DNA of 64,000 nt from Pholiota molesta (taxonomy: Eukaryota; Basidiomycota; Agaricomycetes; Agaricales; Strophariaceae). The position numbers and the translations under genes are program-made. The DNA is taken from assembly GCA_014925825.1 (NCBI GenBank), contig JACGCK010000074.1, positions 124,001-188,000 of the forward strand, written 5' to 3'. Of this stretch, positions 11,600 to 22,631 are shown one piece after another. Every line of letters starts with the position of its first letter. Within the stretch, counting starts at the first letter, position 1. A model generated the notes under the pieces. That model was given only the letters and a program-made list of their open reading frames with translations, had not been told where the DNA came from and did not search any database.

Positions 11600-14500
11600 T
11601 ATATCTTTGACCACGGCCGGAGCTCCACCTTGGCCCTCAAGTTCCTCAGATCTCCATGGAGACTGGGTCTTTCGTATCCACGCGATTCCTATCTAAGTAT
11701 CTATGAGCAGTGTGCTTTCGCTGTTCTTCTCTGGTCTAATAGTGATATTCTCGTTCAATGCGCACATAGCGCACCATATACCAGCCCTAACTGGCAGGCA
11801 AAATGTTGTTCAACACACCCCCATTCGACTGACCATGATAACCTTTCATTTTGGCAAGTTACCTTGACGTCCAAATCATATCCGTTATAAAGACAATTTT
11901 CTACATTCTCCCTTTGCCCAAAGTTTGCATTGGTGTGCAGTGCTGGCACTGCTCCCTATGGCGTGCCGTTTTGCATCGTCTCGCTCGCTCATACAAATGG
12001 GATTACTGGTCCACTCATTCACACCACAAAACTGGCAATCCCCACGTCTCGATCGGCACCGTGCCAGTGATTAGTTTAGTGGACGAGCATAAATTTTACA
12101 GAGTGCGTTCTGTGGATGCTAGTGATAACGCCGACTGGTAGCAGTAATGCTGCTGGACATAACCCCATTCAAATTATCACCTGAGTTTGCGAGGCCCCTC
12201 ATCTCTAGACTCTCTCCTTCCTGGAAACATGCCGACTGTGAACAATGCCACATGTCGCTAATCCAATTTTGCAAACCCACACGTCGTCCACGTTTCAATT
12301 CAAACGAGTATCGCACAAAGTACCACGCGGCGCCTAAGATGGCGAACGATAGCGTTAACACCTCTTGAGCGCTATCTATTATTTTAGATATTTTGCATCT
12401 GTACTGAAGTCATTGATGATTGAGAACCATAATTTCCACCGTTCTCCGTCCCCACCTTCTCTTACCTCCGAACATATAAAATTCTATAATACTTTAATCC
12501 ACAAAGTCGTTCCACATCTATGAGTTTTATTCCATTTTTACAAACCCTTGCATCGTTGACTGATTGACTGCAAGTTAATAAATTCCTGAAATTGACAAAA
12601 ATTACCACGGTTCGCCCACATGTACGAATCACAGCCGTGATAACCGCCATTGATCTCTTTTTCCGTCTTTATCTGCAAGCTATTGATCGTTGTGTCGCCT
12701 CTGTCTCGCCGTCTACTCTATTCGTAGGATTGGTTCAATGTAATAAGCGATATCTGTGGAGGCTTACTTCATTCACGCATATGTTCACTGCAACTCCTAT
12801 CCGAATCTTTCCATCCATGAACTTACGTCCTATCTCATATATTACTTCGACATCTACGAACGTTATTTTATTGTGTTAGAACACCGCGCAGATGCTATGT
12901 AATTACATTATATTCATTACCCAAAGCATATAGTCTGGAGCCTGAAGGTTGAAGGTTGAATATCTCAATGCGTAATCATAGCTAGCTCTGAGAGCTATTT
13001 TTTCAACAAGTCGTCTTTGCCGTTTCCTGATCGTATCCAAAAATCGAATCACTCCCGTCATTTGACATCCTACATATCTTGCATTTATAAGCCTGTATAA
13101 CATAATTGTTCCGTCTTCTAGTTAAATCCAGCAATTAGTACCAGTCTTCTTCGTTCTATCTTATATTATTTCCCATATTCCACTCCAATTTTACATTGAT
13201 CGCCTTCATATTAATGCCAGAAACTAGCTAGGTAGTCGTGCAGACCGTCATTGCTGATGACATAGATAAGCACGCTAACCTTGCGAATATTCAGTTTGCG
13301 CGCGGACTAGTATAGATAGCCACGGCGGCATTTAACGGACATTAGCCGTGGGATGCCTGGCATCGCAAACCACGCCTGCTTGAGAAAAAATGCAGCAATG
13401 CGGGTAGCTTGGGTGGCAGGCTGGGCGCTGGTCTGCTGTCGCGCTGTAGAGCAGCTGAAACGGCGGAACTTTATAATGACACGACGTTATCGCCAGAACG
13501 AATCCGAGGTGCGGTGTTAATGCAGGCGCGCTTGTTGTATTCAATATCAAATATTTCATCGGGGACATGACGGTGGGCGTCGTCGCGCTGCGCAAGCCTG
13601 AGCAATACATTGTCGGACAGTGGAGCCTACTGGGATGGCTGATTGACACTTAAGTTTGGTTAACGCTTAACTGGAAATTTCAAGAGCCTTGAATACTGCG
13701 TATTTCCATGATAAGATAGCCTGTCGGACAATTGAGTATGATGGATCAATATTACTACTCCGCTGTTCAAACCTACGACGCACAAGGATCAGCCATCCAT
13801 GTACTGGTAACTGCACTCATGATACTGTCAGACACGCGCATGCACTGGACATATTGCAGAATATGGGATCCTTATCTATGTCGGCTATACGTAGTTTGAT
13901 CTATCAGCTTTCTAGCCTGCCTAGTGATCTGGCATGGACCTACAGAGACATTAGCTGGCCATGGAATACGCGCACAGAGTCGTCATCGGACAAAGTTGAG
14001 ACGCAGCATTTTTATCACACTCTCATAGCGGACGTCGGACACAATGGCGGCAGCGGAACCACTTTCCTTTAGACTCCCTTAGACCCATGCAAAAGGCCAA
14101 TTCACAAGTATAGTCCGGGAAGTTCTGTGACATTCGTCTATTTTTTGCGTCCCAGATCGGACGTCCAGGCTCTAGATCTAGATGGGACCCGGAAAGTACA
14201 CCCAGTCTCAGAGCATCTGGGTGTGGTTTCGAAATTTGCTTTTGCGCCGTTTGTCGAGATTTATGTTCAGCTAATTTGGAACAGTCGTCAAGTTTCAACC
14301 AATGTATTTCATTCTGAAATTTAAATGAATTTCAAAACCATGTGAAACATAACTGGCATTCAAGATTCCAATGTATTCCAACAGACCAGGACAAGGCTGG
14401 GTCGCGAGAACTCTCAAAATAACGATGTTGGTGTACTTGCAGGGTCCAGACTGATTCAGAGTTAACTCAAACCCAGCGACTCCGTCGTACATTTGAGCGA

Positions 14501-15081
14501 GTAGCAAGTATCTGGTAAGCTACATAGCCAAATTCCCTGGAGACCGGTGACCGGTACCGATGGCCAACCGACACGATCGTCTTCTATCAAGGCACTGAAA
14601 ATATAGATGTTCAGAACTCAGCCACGATATTTGTTCACTCTGGGCCGTACATTCCGATTGAGCATACACTGGGAAGTTGAAAAACATTGTACCGATGCGC
14701 GTGTAAATACTTCTGACCATGGTAATAATTAATGAAATGGTGCGATATAAATTGTAAGATGGGCGTGGAGTAATCCACAATGCTACATATTAGAAAAACG
14801 ACAATTTGGCCACTCGAATGGAGGAAAGACCGGTAAATCGCTGAGCGGCTCTGAGCGGTACCACCCATTAAAAACGCCGCGAAATTGGTTCGGCAGTACT
14901 AGTCACTCAGCTGAAGCTGCCGAGCAGGACGAATATAGATTATCAGATTAAGACACGACAAAGATTAGATCAGATCAAATTAGACGAATATGTCAACTCC
15001 TTCCCTCTCCTTGCCGCAGGATTCCCAATGGACGTTGTCGGAACACCTGTATCAGTGATATGTGTCAGATAATAGGTATAA
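11600..15081. other. Gene desert, no gene recognised
   Basis: No open frame longer than about 130 codons, none with a recognisable motif. The sequence near 12761 (GGAGGCTTACTTCATTCACG) resembles one near 8004, so decayed repeat material may extend to about 13 kb. Confidence 0.4.
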
Positions 15082-16214
15082 TCACTGTCTAAATTGCCCA
15101 CATTTCTTGTGTATGTCCACAGTGGACAATACCAAGGCCCAACCTTCCGGATCATCCATTTTCATACGCTCAGCTAGCGCATCAAAACGATCCCACCACC
15201 AACGATCCATGACATCGAATCCTTTGTCGGATCTGCTTGGTGTGATTCGGGATTGCCACGGCTTATCGGCATATATATAATGCAGACAGCGAACCTCGTC
15301 CTCGGACCACATGGCAGGGTGGACATTTCGGTGTGAACGAAAGGCGTTGTAGGACCACGGGATAGGATGCCATTTCCCCTTGAAATACTCCGAGAGGAGG
15401 TCCTGATCTGGAAAAGCCCATTCCGAAACGCGTGGATGAGAAGCGAGAAATTGCTGAATACCGCGAAGAGCTCTTTGGAGGGGTTGAGAACGACTGTTCC
15501 CGAATTGAGCTGGGAATACGGACGCGGGAATTCTGCTGGATCGAAGGTGGTTTCGCAGTAGAAATCTTAACGGTACTGTACGCGCAGTTGGCTGGTTTCC
15601 TGAGCAAAAAATAAATATCAATGTTATCTTTTAGCCATATTTAAAAGATGCGAAAGAGCTTACCAGTCCAAGGGGTAGTGCTTCAACGCGCGCGGGTTGC
15701 ATGCACACACATGCACAGCGCCGATGTGGTCATTTCCGCGGAGGTCGGTATCCATTAGCTCGTCCATGTTTTTGAGGACGATCATGTCACTGTCGAGGAG
15801 GACTATCCGCTGAGATACAGAGAATTTAGCTCACTCAAGGAGACTGAAAGATCTGGTAGTATTTTACCTCGAATTGAACAAGTCCAAAAGCCCTATAAAA
15901 AATAGATTGGCTTCTAATGACATAAACGACAAGGTCACCCCAGCACACCTTAATTTAGTCCATGTATCCGCGAAACGGGAGTCGTGTGCGTGTAAATTGT
16001 GTTTTCCTTCCGGCGGACGAAGTGTTTCGACTTCTGTGATGCCTATCCGCTGCCTGGACAGAACCTTTCGCGCACTGTCGGGCAAGGATGGCGTCACCAT
16101 AACCACCAGCCTATACTTCGACTTGACACGGCGCAGAGATTGGTTCAAAACCAGAACACCTGGGAGATAGGAAATCGAGGTGAGGAGAGTAACGTAAGCT
16201 GCCTTGGAGGGCAT
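15082..16214 (-). CDS. GT8-family (glycogenin/galactinol synthase-like) glycosyltransferase, last exon frame-broken
   Basis: GT8 enzymes transfer sugar from a nucleotide sugar and need a DxD metal motif. Exon 1 (15949-16214) starts MPSKAAYVTLLTSISYLPGV and ends RFADTWTKL. Exon 2 is a 25-nt micro-exon (15868-15892, AFGLVQFE). Exon 3 (15664-15809) carries LLDSDMIVLKNMDEL with the DSD motif and GAVHVCACNPRALKHYP. Exon 4 starts at 15599 with WKPANCAY. In exon 4 the conserved parts fall in three frames: KPANCAY, then QLNSGTVVLNPSKELF, then FPDQDLLSEYFKGKWHPIPW to the end. Two single-base frame changes near 15540 and 15480 separate them; no intron fits. All substrate motifs survive, so this is either a recent pseudogene or an assembly problem. 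Exact donor and acceptor sugars are unknown. The GH105 gene follows on the other strand. Confidence 0.75.
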
Positions 16215-17043
16215 GTGAACGATAGTTGGGTCGGTACGGGGTTTATGAAAGTTTAGGAGGAGAATTGTACGAGCATTTAAAGGAGAGTCCGGCAGGTCCG
16301 CATTTGTCAAGCTAGCTAATATGCGCCGCCCTCTTGTCTATTTATACAGGGCGCAGCAATTGGTATCGACGTTCACGCATCAAGTACGCTCGTCCTCGAT
16401 AGACTCACACTTGACTTTCACTTTCACTCTTGATATCCCCATTATTGACGTCGAGAATTTTTCCTGCAGATTAGGAAATTAAGATAAGAATATCCGAGTT
16501 ATTAATATGTGAATGACCCGGGGCTGGTACAAGTGCCTGTCGTGGTACTCATCAATCTTGCATACCATATAACGGTCAGCTCTGACTTCATATTATATAA
16601 ACGTCATCGGGACTTGTGGCACAGCACAGCCACGGGATCTAAAGCCGAACCAGTATGTAACTCGGAGGCTCCTTGGCACATCCCATGAGGTTGACTGGGC
16701 AATAAACTCCGACGCGAATGGCAGAAATTGGACGACAGATTATTGATATTCTCTTTTGAATCATTGGCTCTAGATTTCTGTGCCCACCCACTGCATTAGC
16801 TCTGTTGGTGCGACCATTCGCCAATTCGCTAGTCACCACCATATGTTTTCTATCACGACTTCGTAGAAAGAAGGGCAGAAGAAATCACTCGTATTGCAGC
16901 GGCCCGTAGAACTTGAACTTTGAACACTTGTTCAGCCACCTGAGCATTCACCTGCACAAATCTATTTTTATACGCATCTTCTCGAACGGTCGTCGACTGC
17001 ATAAGACTCCCCAGAACTCATTACAGAAGGATGCACTCCCCTC
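16215..17043. promoter_or_regulatory. Divergent intergenic region between GT8 and GH105 genes
   Basis: An 830-bp AT-rich spacer between two divergently read genes, so both promoters should lie here. A TATTATATAAAC stretch sits near 16590. No protein-coding signal was seen. Confidence 0.4.
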
Positions 17044-18637
17044 ATGTTTCTTCCAGCAATCATAGCTCTGCTCTCTGCTACTAATATAGGCGCCTTAGCG
17101 CGGCCCAGCTCCTACGCTGTCTGGGCTGCCGATTCCGCTATCGCTCGAGGCCAAGGGAATGGCCTTGATGCTAATGGAAACGCGATTGTATCTTACGAGC
17201 ACGGGGAGCTACAATGGGGCCTCCGACAGCTGTACGAGAAGACGAACAGCAAGACCTATTTCGATTATATCCAGAAGGGCATCGATAACGTCGTATTTAG
17301 TAATGGGACCGTTCATGGAAGTTATAGGTATGCATCGTATTAATATATCAGAGTGAAGCTCAATTAATCAAGAACAATATTGAAGCGTTGCGAGCTATGT
17401 TTTGGACCCTTTGAGGAAAGCCATCGTGAAATGCTTTTGTCTATGCTAAGATTGCTGACTCTAATCCATATAGAACTGGTCCAACAATGATTTACTTGTG
17501 AGTCAATTATATCGACGTGTACGTATTAATCTGAATGCCGTGTCTATGTAATGATCTGCGGTATTGCTAGATACGAGGAAACTCGTTTAACACAGTATAA
17601 GACTGCCGCAGATATTTTCCGCAGCCAGCTCGATTCTCATCCTCGTACGGCCCAAGGTCAATTTTGGCACAAACTTGTTTACCCTAATCAAGGTATGCAT
17701 AATAAGACGAGTTTATTTACTGACCCCATCGCTTATCAACAAATGAACTAGGCTGGTTAGATGGTATTTACATGGGAGAGATCTTCTATGCCGATTACAC
17801 ATCGAAGTTTGAACCCACGAATAGAACAGCTTGGGGTACGTTCTCTTATCTGAGCCTAGGGGCGAAACGGCGTTCTCATGGCGTTTTCTAGATGACATCA
17901 CTCAACAGTTCGTCCTCATGTTTGAGAACACTATCCAAAACGCTACGGCGCCGAATAATACAGGACTCATGTATCACGGCTATGACTATTCACAAGTCGC
18001 TGCTTGGGCGTCTGCTGATCGAGGACACTCACCCGAAGTGTGGGATCGCGCGCTTGGCTGGTACTCCATGGCCCTCGTAGACATTCTGGACATCATTCCG
18101 AAATCTCATCCTGGCCATGCGAAGATCCTATCAATTTTGCAGACCATCGTACCACACATCCGTGATGCCGCAGATCCCACGAGTGGAGTATGGTGGCTGG
18201 TTATTACGGAACCCGGAAGGACGAAGAACTACTTCGAAAGTAGTGGCGCGGCGATGTTCGTCTACGCGATGCTGAAAGCAGTCAGACTCGGGCATGTTGA
18301 AGATAGTAATGGAAGCATTAGTTCTGCTGCAAAGAAGGCGTACGACTATATGATTAATAACTGGGTAGTGCCAAACTCCGATGGTACGATGGGCTGGTTA
18401 AACACTGTTATTGTGAGCGGGCTCTTGTCACACATACGCACAGTCTGACGTAGCGGTGCAGGTCGGCAGCCTTGACACAACTGGAGATTTTGATGTACGT
18501 TCTTGTCAATCTTGCAACGGGCGAGTTCGGACTAAATATCAATCATCCAGTACTACACCAGTGAACCTATAGATCTCAATGACTTGAAGGGCCTGGCGGC
18601 GTTTCTGCTTGCCAGCTTGGAAATTGAGAAAATTTAA
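17044..18637 (+). CDS. Secreted GH105-type unsaturated rhamnogalacturonyl/glucuronyl hydrolase
   Basis: GH105 enzymes remove unsaturated uronic acid ends from pectin or glucuronan fragments left by lyases. The protein starts with a signal peptide (MFLPAIIALLSATNIGALA) and reads through about nine exons. Exon 2 (17386-17415, 30 nt) and exon 3 (17474-17497, 24 nt) are micro-exons. Family landmarks in order: VSYEHGELQWGLRQLYEK, LDPLRTGPTMIYLYEE, AQGQFWHKLVYPNQGWLDGI (with the WLDGIYM aspartate typical of the family), GLMYHGYDYS, GHSPEVWDRALGWYSMALVD, SGVWWLV, YFESSGAAMFVYA. It ends LEIEKI then TAA. Oddity: the donor after exon 2 reads GAG/GAAAGC where GAG/GTAAGC is expected (17416-17417); the only nearby GT would shift the frame. 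Otherwise the gene looks intact. Confidence 0.85.
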
Positions 18638-20054
18638 TACGGTAACCTTAGGTGACAGATGACGGTAGACTATCGATGGGTCGGGTCGGGGATCTCGGTG
18701 TCTATGGTATGGAACGACTACGAATTCTGAACTTTATCAATCCGATGTATGTACCTGGTGTGTACCCTCAATATCATTCAGGTATTGGGTCGGTCGTAGT
18801 ATGTACTAAACCGAAAATGTTTTGTATACGCTCGTTAAGGCTTGTGGATATCGAATGTCCGAGGAGACCTGTTCATAATGATTGTCTACGATTTTTAGTC
18901 TCTAAATCGTCAACCATGTGAATTGAATTTCGCCACAAAGGAATATGATCAAGGTGGCCATATTCTCGGGTCGAGCGTTGAGTAATGAGAAACACGTATA
19001 CGCTGCGGCAGATTTAAACATCTGCATAAGTAGATAATTGATCGGCACACAATACTTATTACTCGTTATCAGTGTAACATGTAAAAAACGAGTAAGGCGG
19101 CATGCGAAAATTTTATACAGCTATTTTAAAAAATAAATGCAAAGCCACCTCGTACTTTCTTTTCGAGTAGTGTTGTCCACCGTTCTGACGTCAAGCGGCA
19201 GGGCAAAGTGGGGCAGAGCAGGTTCGTCGCGTAAATTGGGTGTTACTTCATTAGATCGAGCAAAAATTTGGTTTGAAATCCAGCAAGATGCAGCTTCGTG
19301 CACGGCCATTGTTGAGCAAAAGGCGGCTTGCGTCATGCCGCAAACTTCATCCAAATGGCACTGCTTGCGACCCCACACCGCCACTTCAGCGAAAAGCTCA
19401 GGCAGTTCAGCGTTTTGAGAATAGCTGTAGTACATGCCCGGATTATCTACGCTTTAATATTGCAATGCAATGACTCAGTGAGCAATGGTCGTGCAATTAT
19501 GAATGCCGCAACATGAACAAAGCTGGATTCGTTCGCATCAACCTATTATTTTTCGCACTGAAATATCAAAGACTACAAACTGAGTGAGAATTTCATCGTC
19601 CTGACTGGACTGTCAGGCAATTAATAAGCTTACCGAATGTATAAGGAAAGTATTTCCTTCTTTATTCGCGCTACCTGAACAATCAAAGCAGTACATCATT
19701 GCCCGACATTACCCAGCTATTGAGATATTGGCGCTTCCGCTCTCGCGACGGTTCTATAGACCATTTCCAGAAAAATGTCTACATTAGCAGTTCCCACTCC
19801 CATTCGCCACTTTTAAGCGCCATGTAATCAGAGTTGCAGATCATTGGATTTGGAAGTGTTCAAGAAATATTTACCCGTCACGAAGCAGATGTCACTTCGC
19901 AAAAACACCTTTCAGGAATGTATCCCCAGCCTCAAAGACACTTTCTATAATCTCTCGACGAAGACGGAAAGGAAATTTAAACCGTTGTGGGAAGCGCAGA
20001 TGGTACATTTCCAAGCCACGCGTGGCATGTGAGCAAATACTTACACAAATGTAA
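18638..20054. other. Intergenic, nothing recognised
   Basis: Short open frames occur on both strands (for example 19121-19435 minus), but none shows a family motif or splice pattern I recognise. AT-rich. Confidence 0.4.
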
Positions 20055-20144
20055 TCCGGTATGGTGTAACGGCTAACATTACCGCCTTTCATGTAACCCC
20101 ACGACTGGCGCGCGGTAGCTCGGGGTTCGATTCCCCGTACCGGA
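20055..20144 (+). tRNA. tRNA-Glu (anticodon TTC) with a ~19-nt intron
   Basis: Acceptor arms TCCGGTA/TACCGGA pair fully. The anticodon stem ACCGC/GCGGT encloses the loop CTTTCA with anticodon TTC. An intron of about 19 nt follows position 37. The T arm CGGGG-TTCGATT-CCCCG is perfect. A poly-T Pol III terminator follows at about 20147-20157. Confidence 0.9.
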
Positions 20145-20157
20145 ATTTCTTTTTTTT
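20145..20157 (+). terminator. Pol III poly-T terminator of tRNA-Glu
   Basis: A run of nine or more T residues directly follows the tRNA 3' end. Confidence 0.8.
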
Positions 20158-20550
20158 TGCATCAGGTTTTGAAATTTCTATTGCAGAAATTCTGTCCCGA
20201 CTTGCCACTTGGACATCCCGACTCTTTGGGGTTCGTCACAACACGAGTATCCCTGAAGGCCTGAAGGCTGAGATGGTGAGTATCTACAGCGACTTATAAG
20301 TCCGAAGTCGTCGACTCAATGTACATTGCAAATATTGTATAGCTGCAGCCTGCAACTCGGGTCTACAGCAATTATCAGTCTTCAGAAAAGAGATTAAAAT
20401 GCTACAACTTGTAAGTCCTAGTCGTGACTTAATGCAAACTGGTATCAGACTATCAGTTGAAACTCGGAGTTTGCAAGCACTCAGTGACTCAATATGGTCA
20501 AAAAAAAGAGATTGGGAATCCAGGTTGCCATGTGAGCAAAAGGTATTCCG

Positions 20551-20653
20551 TGCCCCCTGCAAGGTTCGAACTTGCGACCTCAGGATTGCGTAACTTGCGT
20601 TACTCATATTTGAGATATGAGACCTGCGCTCTAACCAACTGAGCCAAGGAGGC
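20551..20653 (-). tRNA. Elongator tRNA-Met (anticodon CAT) with a ~30-nt intron
   Basis: On the minus strand the acceptor GCCTCCT pairs with AGGGGGC (one T-G). The D arm is GCTC-AGTTGGTTA-GAGC. The anticodon stem CAGGT/TCCTG keeps the T-T mismatch at 31/39 known from elongator tRNA-Met, and the loop is CTCATA. The T arm is GCAAG-TTCGAAC-CTTGC. An intron of about 30 nt with its own hairpin (CTCATAT/ATATGAG) follows position 37. Confidence 0.85.
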
Positions 20654-21549
20654 TTTACGACGTTTGAGAAATTGACATCTTGTGACGTGACCGTGATCTC
20701 TGACACCGAATTAGGTAAGCTACTACACTGGCCAAACGGCGACTCCTCATCGACATCGACATCGCCAACTCATCGCTCTGAATCTGGCTCCAATCTGCCT
20801 CGCTATCGCGCTCTGCATTGCTCCAGTCTTCACCTGGCCCTCGTTCTTGCACCTCAGGTACGCTGTTCTGGCCCTATCCTATCTTCCTTGCAAGAATTCT
20901 GAACGCAGTCTAATCATGCGTATAGGCGAAGCTGAGTTTAATCGTTGTTGAATGAATGAGAGAAGTTAGAACCTTCCAGTTGCTTGACACTAAAAGTAAT
21001 GCTCAGAGTCAAGGTCAATTATCTTCTTTCCCTTTTTAAAAATGCCACCATGACTATCCTTCAGAAAACGGTCGACTGATCGTTTGAAAGCTTCGATGTG
21101 AACGGCTCGGAGGCAAACGGTCTACTCAACAGACTTGGCCACATGCAGAACCCAGCAACAGACTCGAACGTGTTTAAAGGATAGTTGCAGGGTACGGTTG
21201 CTTGGACTGTTGTATAGAGCCACGATCGAAAAACAATCGAAAAAGCTTCTCATATATTCTCTTGCCAACTCGCTGCCCCTGCGAATTTCAGCCTCCACCG
21301 ACGGATCCACATGGTCTCAAATCATGAGGTTTTCTTTGGGCTTTGTTCTTGAAGCCACTTCTTCCGTTGACATTGTCGAATCAGATACATATCCCACTGT
21401 TTCTAGGCGACATTTGGTGAAGAGAGACATCGAACTCGCGAACGATGGATACCCTTCGATCACTGGAAAGTGTCCCAAAGGCAGGCTGAGGAATAGATCT
21501 GCGTACATTATGACCTGTTCTATGACAACTCAAACCGAGCTGAGTTTCC
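20654..21549. other. Intergenic, no intact gene
   Basis: An open frame at 21135-21605 overlaps the start of the following pseudogene remnant but shows no family motif upstream of about 21550. Nothing else was recognised. Confidence 0.35.
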
Positions 21550-22360
21550 TATTTCTAGATATCTTGACGAATTTTGCTCCAATGGACCCTCCTGTACCGA
21601 TCTAGCAAAGGTCTGCCATGACTCTCGGTAACCACGACTTCGACGACAGTGATGGCCTCCTCGCCGATTTCCTGTATAACCTCTCACTTTACCTATCATT
21701 TTTAGCAACGTTCATTGTAAAAACCCAAGCAGATTATCAGATTTCCGCCAAACATCGTCTCGCTGTTTTAGCTGTAACGATAAAAACAACGGCTTTCATT
21801 TCGAATCCTAGCAACCTGACAAAATATCTGAGGACTCGATCGCCGCGGCGACGCGCACGGAGGCGTCGTCGGTCGACGAATCGCATTGTGTTTTGACTGA
21901 TACTACTAGTAAAGACATCGAACTGCACCGGCTACAAGGATGAAGGGATCTTTTGCTCATCATCGGTGGTCATTCCGAAATCTTATAGGGCCCTTAGCCA
22001 ATCATCGCCACAAAACTCGACGGCGAAGAAGTGTTCGTCGCCACTGCTTATCACTGGCGTGAATATCTGGGGTACATTGACGTGGAATTCGACTACCGAG
22101 ACAAGATCGTTTCATACAAAAGTGTCCCATCCATCCACCTCACGAAATACGACCGCGGAAAAAAAAATCACCCAAATTGAAGGCCGAAGTCATAGAATGG
22201 GCGACAGCCTTTGCCGCCTACGCCGATGCTATCATCAGCCTCACTCAAAAGCCCCTCGGCCAAACGACCTGCCAACAAGAGGAATGCACCTGGGCGCCTT
22301 GACGACTGACGCGTTGGAAGATTACCGTCCGGATGTCATTGGGGGTAGGGTCTTATTAAC
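21550..22360 (+). pseudogene. Decayed secreted 5'-nucleotidase / metallophosphatase pseudogene
   Basis: Pieces of one protein family follow in the right order on one strand but in changing frames with stops: LDEFCSNGPSCTDLAKVC (about 21566-21615), AMTLGNHDFDDSDGLLADFL (21616-21680), KHRLAVLAV...ISNPSNLTKYL, DLLLIIGGHSEIL, KLDGEEVFVATAYHWREYLG, then YADAIISLTQKPLGQTTCQQ and LGALTTDALEDYRPDVIGG. These match the metallophosphatase domain (GNHxFD, GGHS) and the start of the C-terminal domain of fungal 5'-nucleotidases. The stretch that should lie between CTDxxKxC and AMTLGNH, which carries metal-binding residues, is missing. At least three frame changes and stops break the rest. The C-terminal domain and signal peptide were not found. 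Confidence 0.8.
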
Positions 22361-22631
22361 ATTGGGTGTGGGCTGTATGTGTTACTGCCTTCTCGCTGAT
22401 CGAGTACGTGTTTGACGATCTGATTCTTGGACGGTCTAATGTTCTTTCTGATCACTTAAAACTATATATATGTATATTGGATTTTTATATATTGGTACGA
22501 AGTTGAAGCAGAGCATATGGAATGACATATTTGGTAGTTATTCAGGCAGCTATCGAAGAGTCAATGGGGAAGAAAATTTAGGATCGTGAAAAGTCATGTT
22601 TGTGTGTTATACATTCTGCAGTCGGGTTTGT

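Noticed and set aside
19121..19435. 104-codon minus-strand frame
   Set aside because: No ATG context, motif or splice partner; no family recognised.
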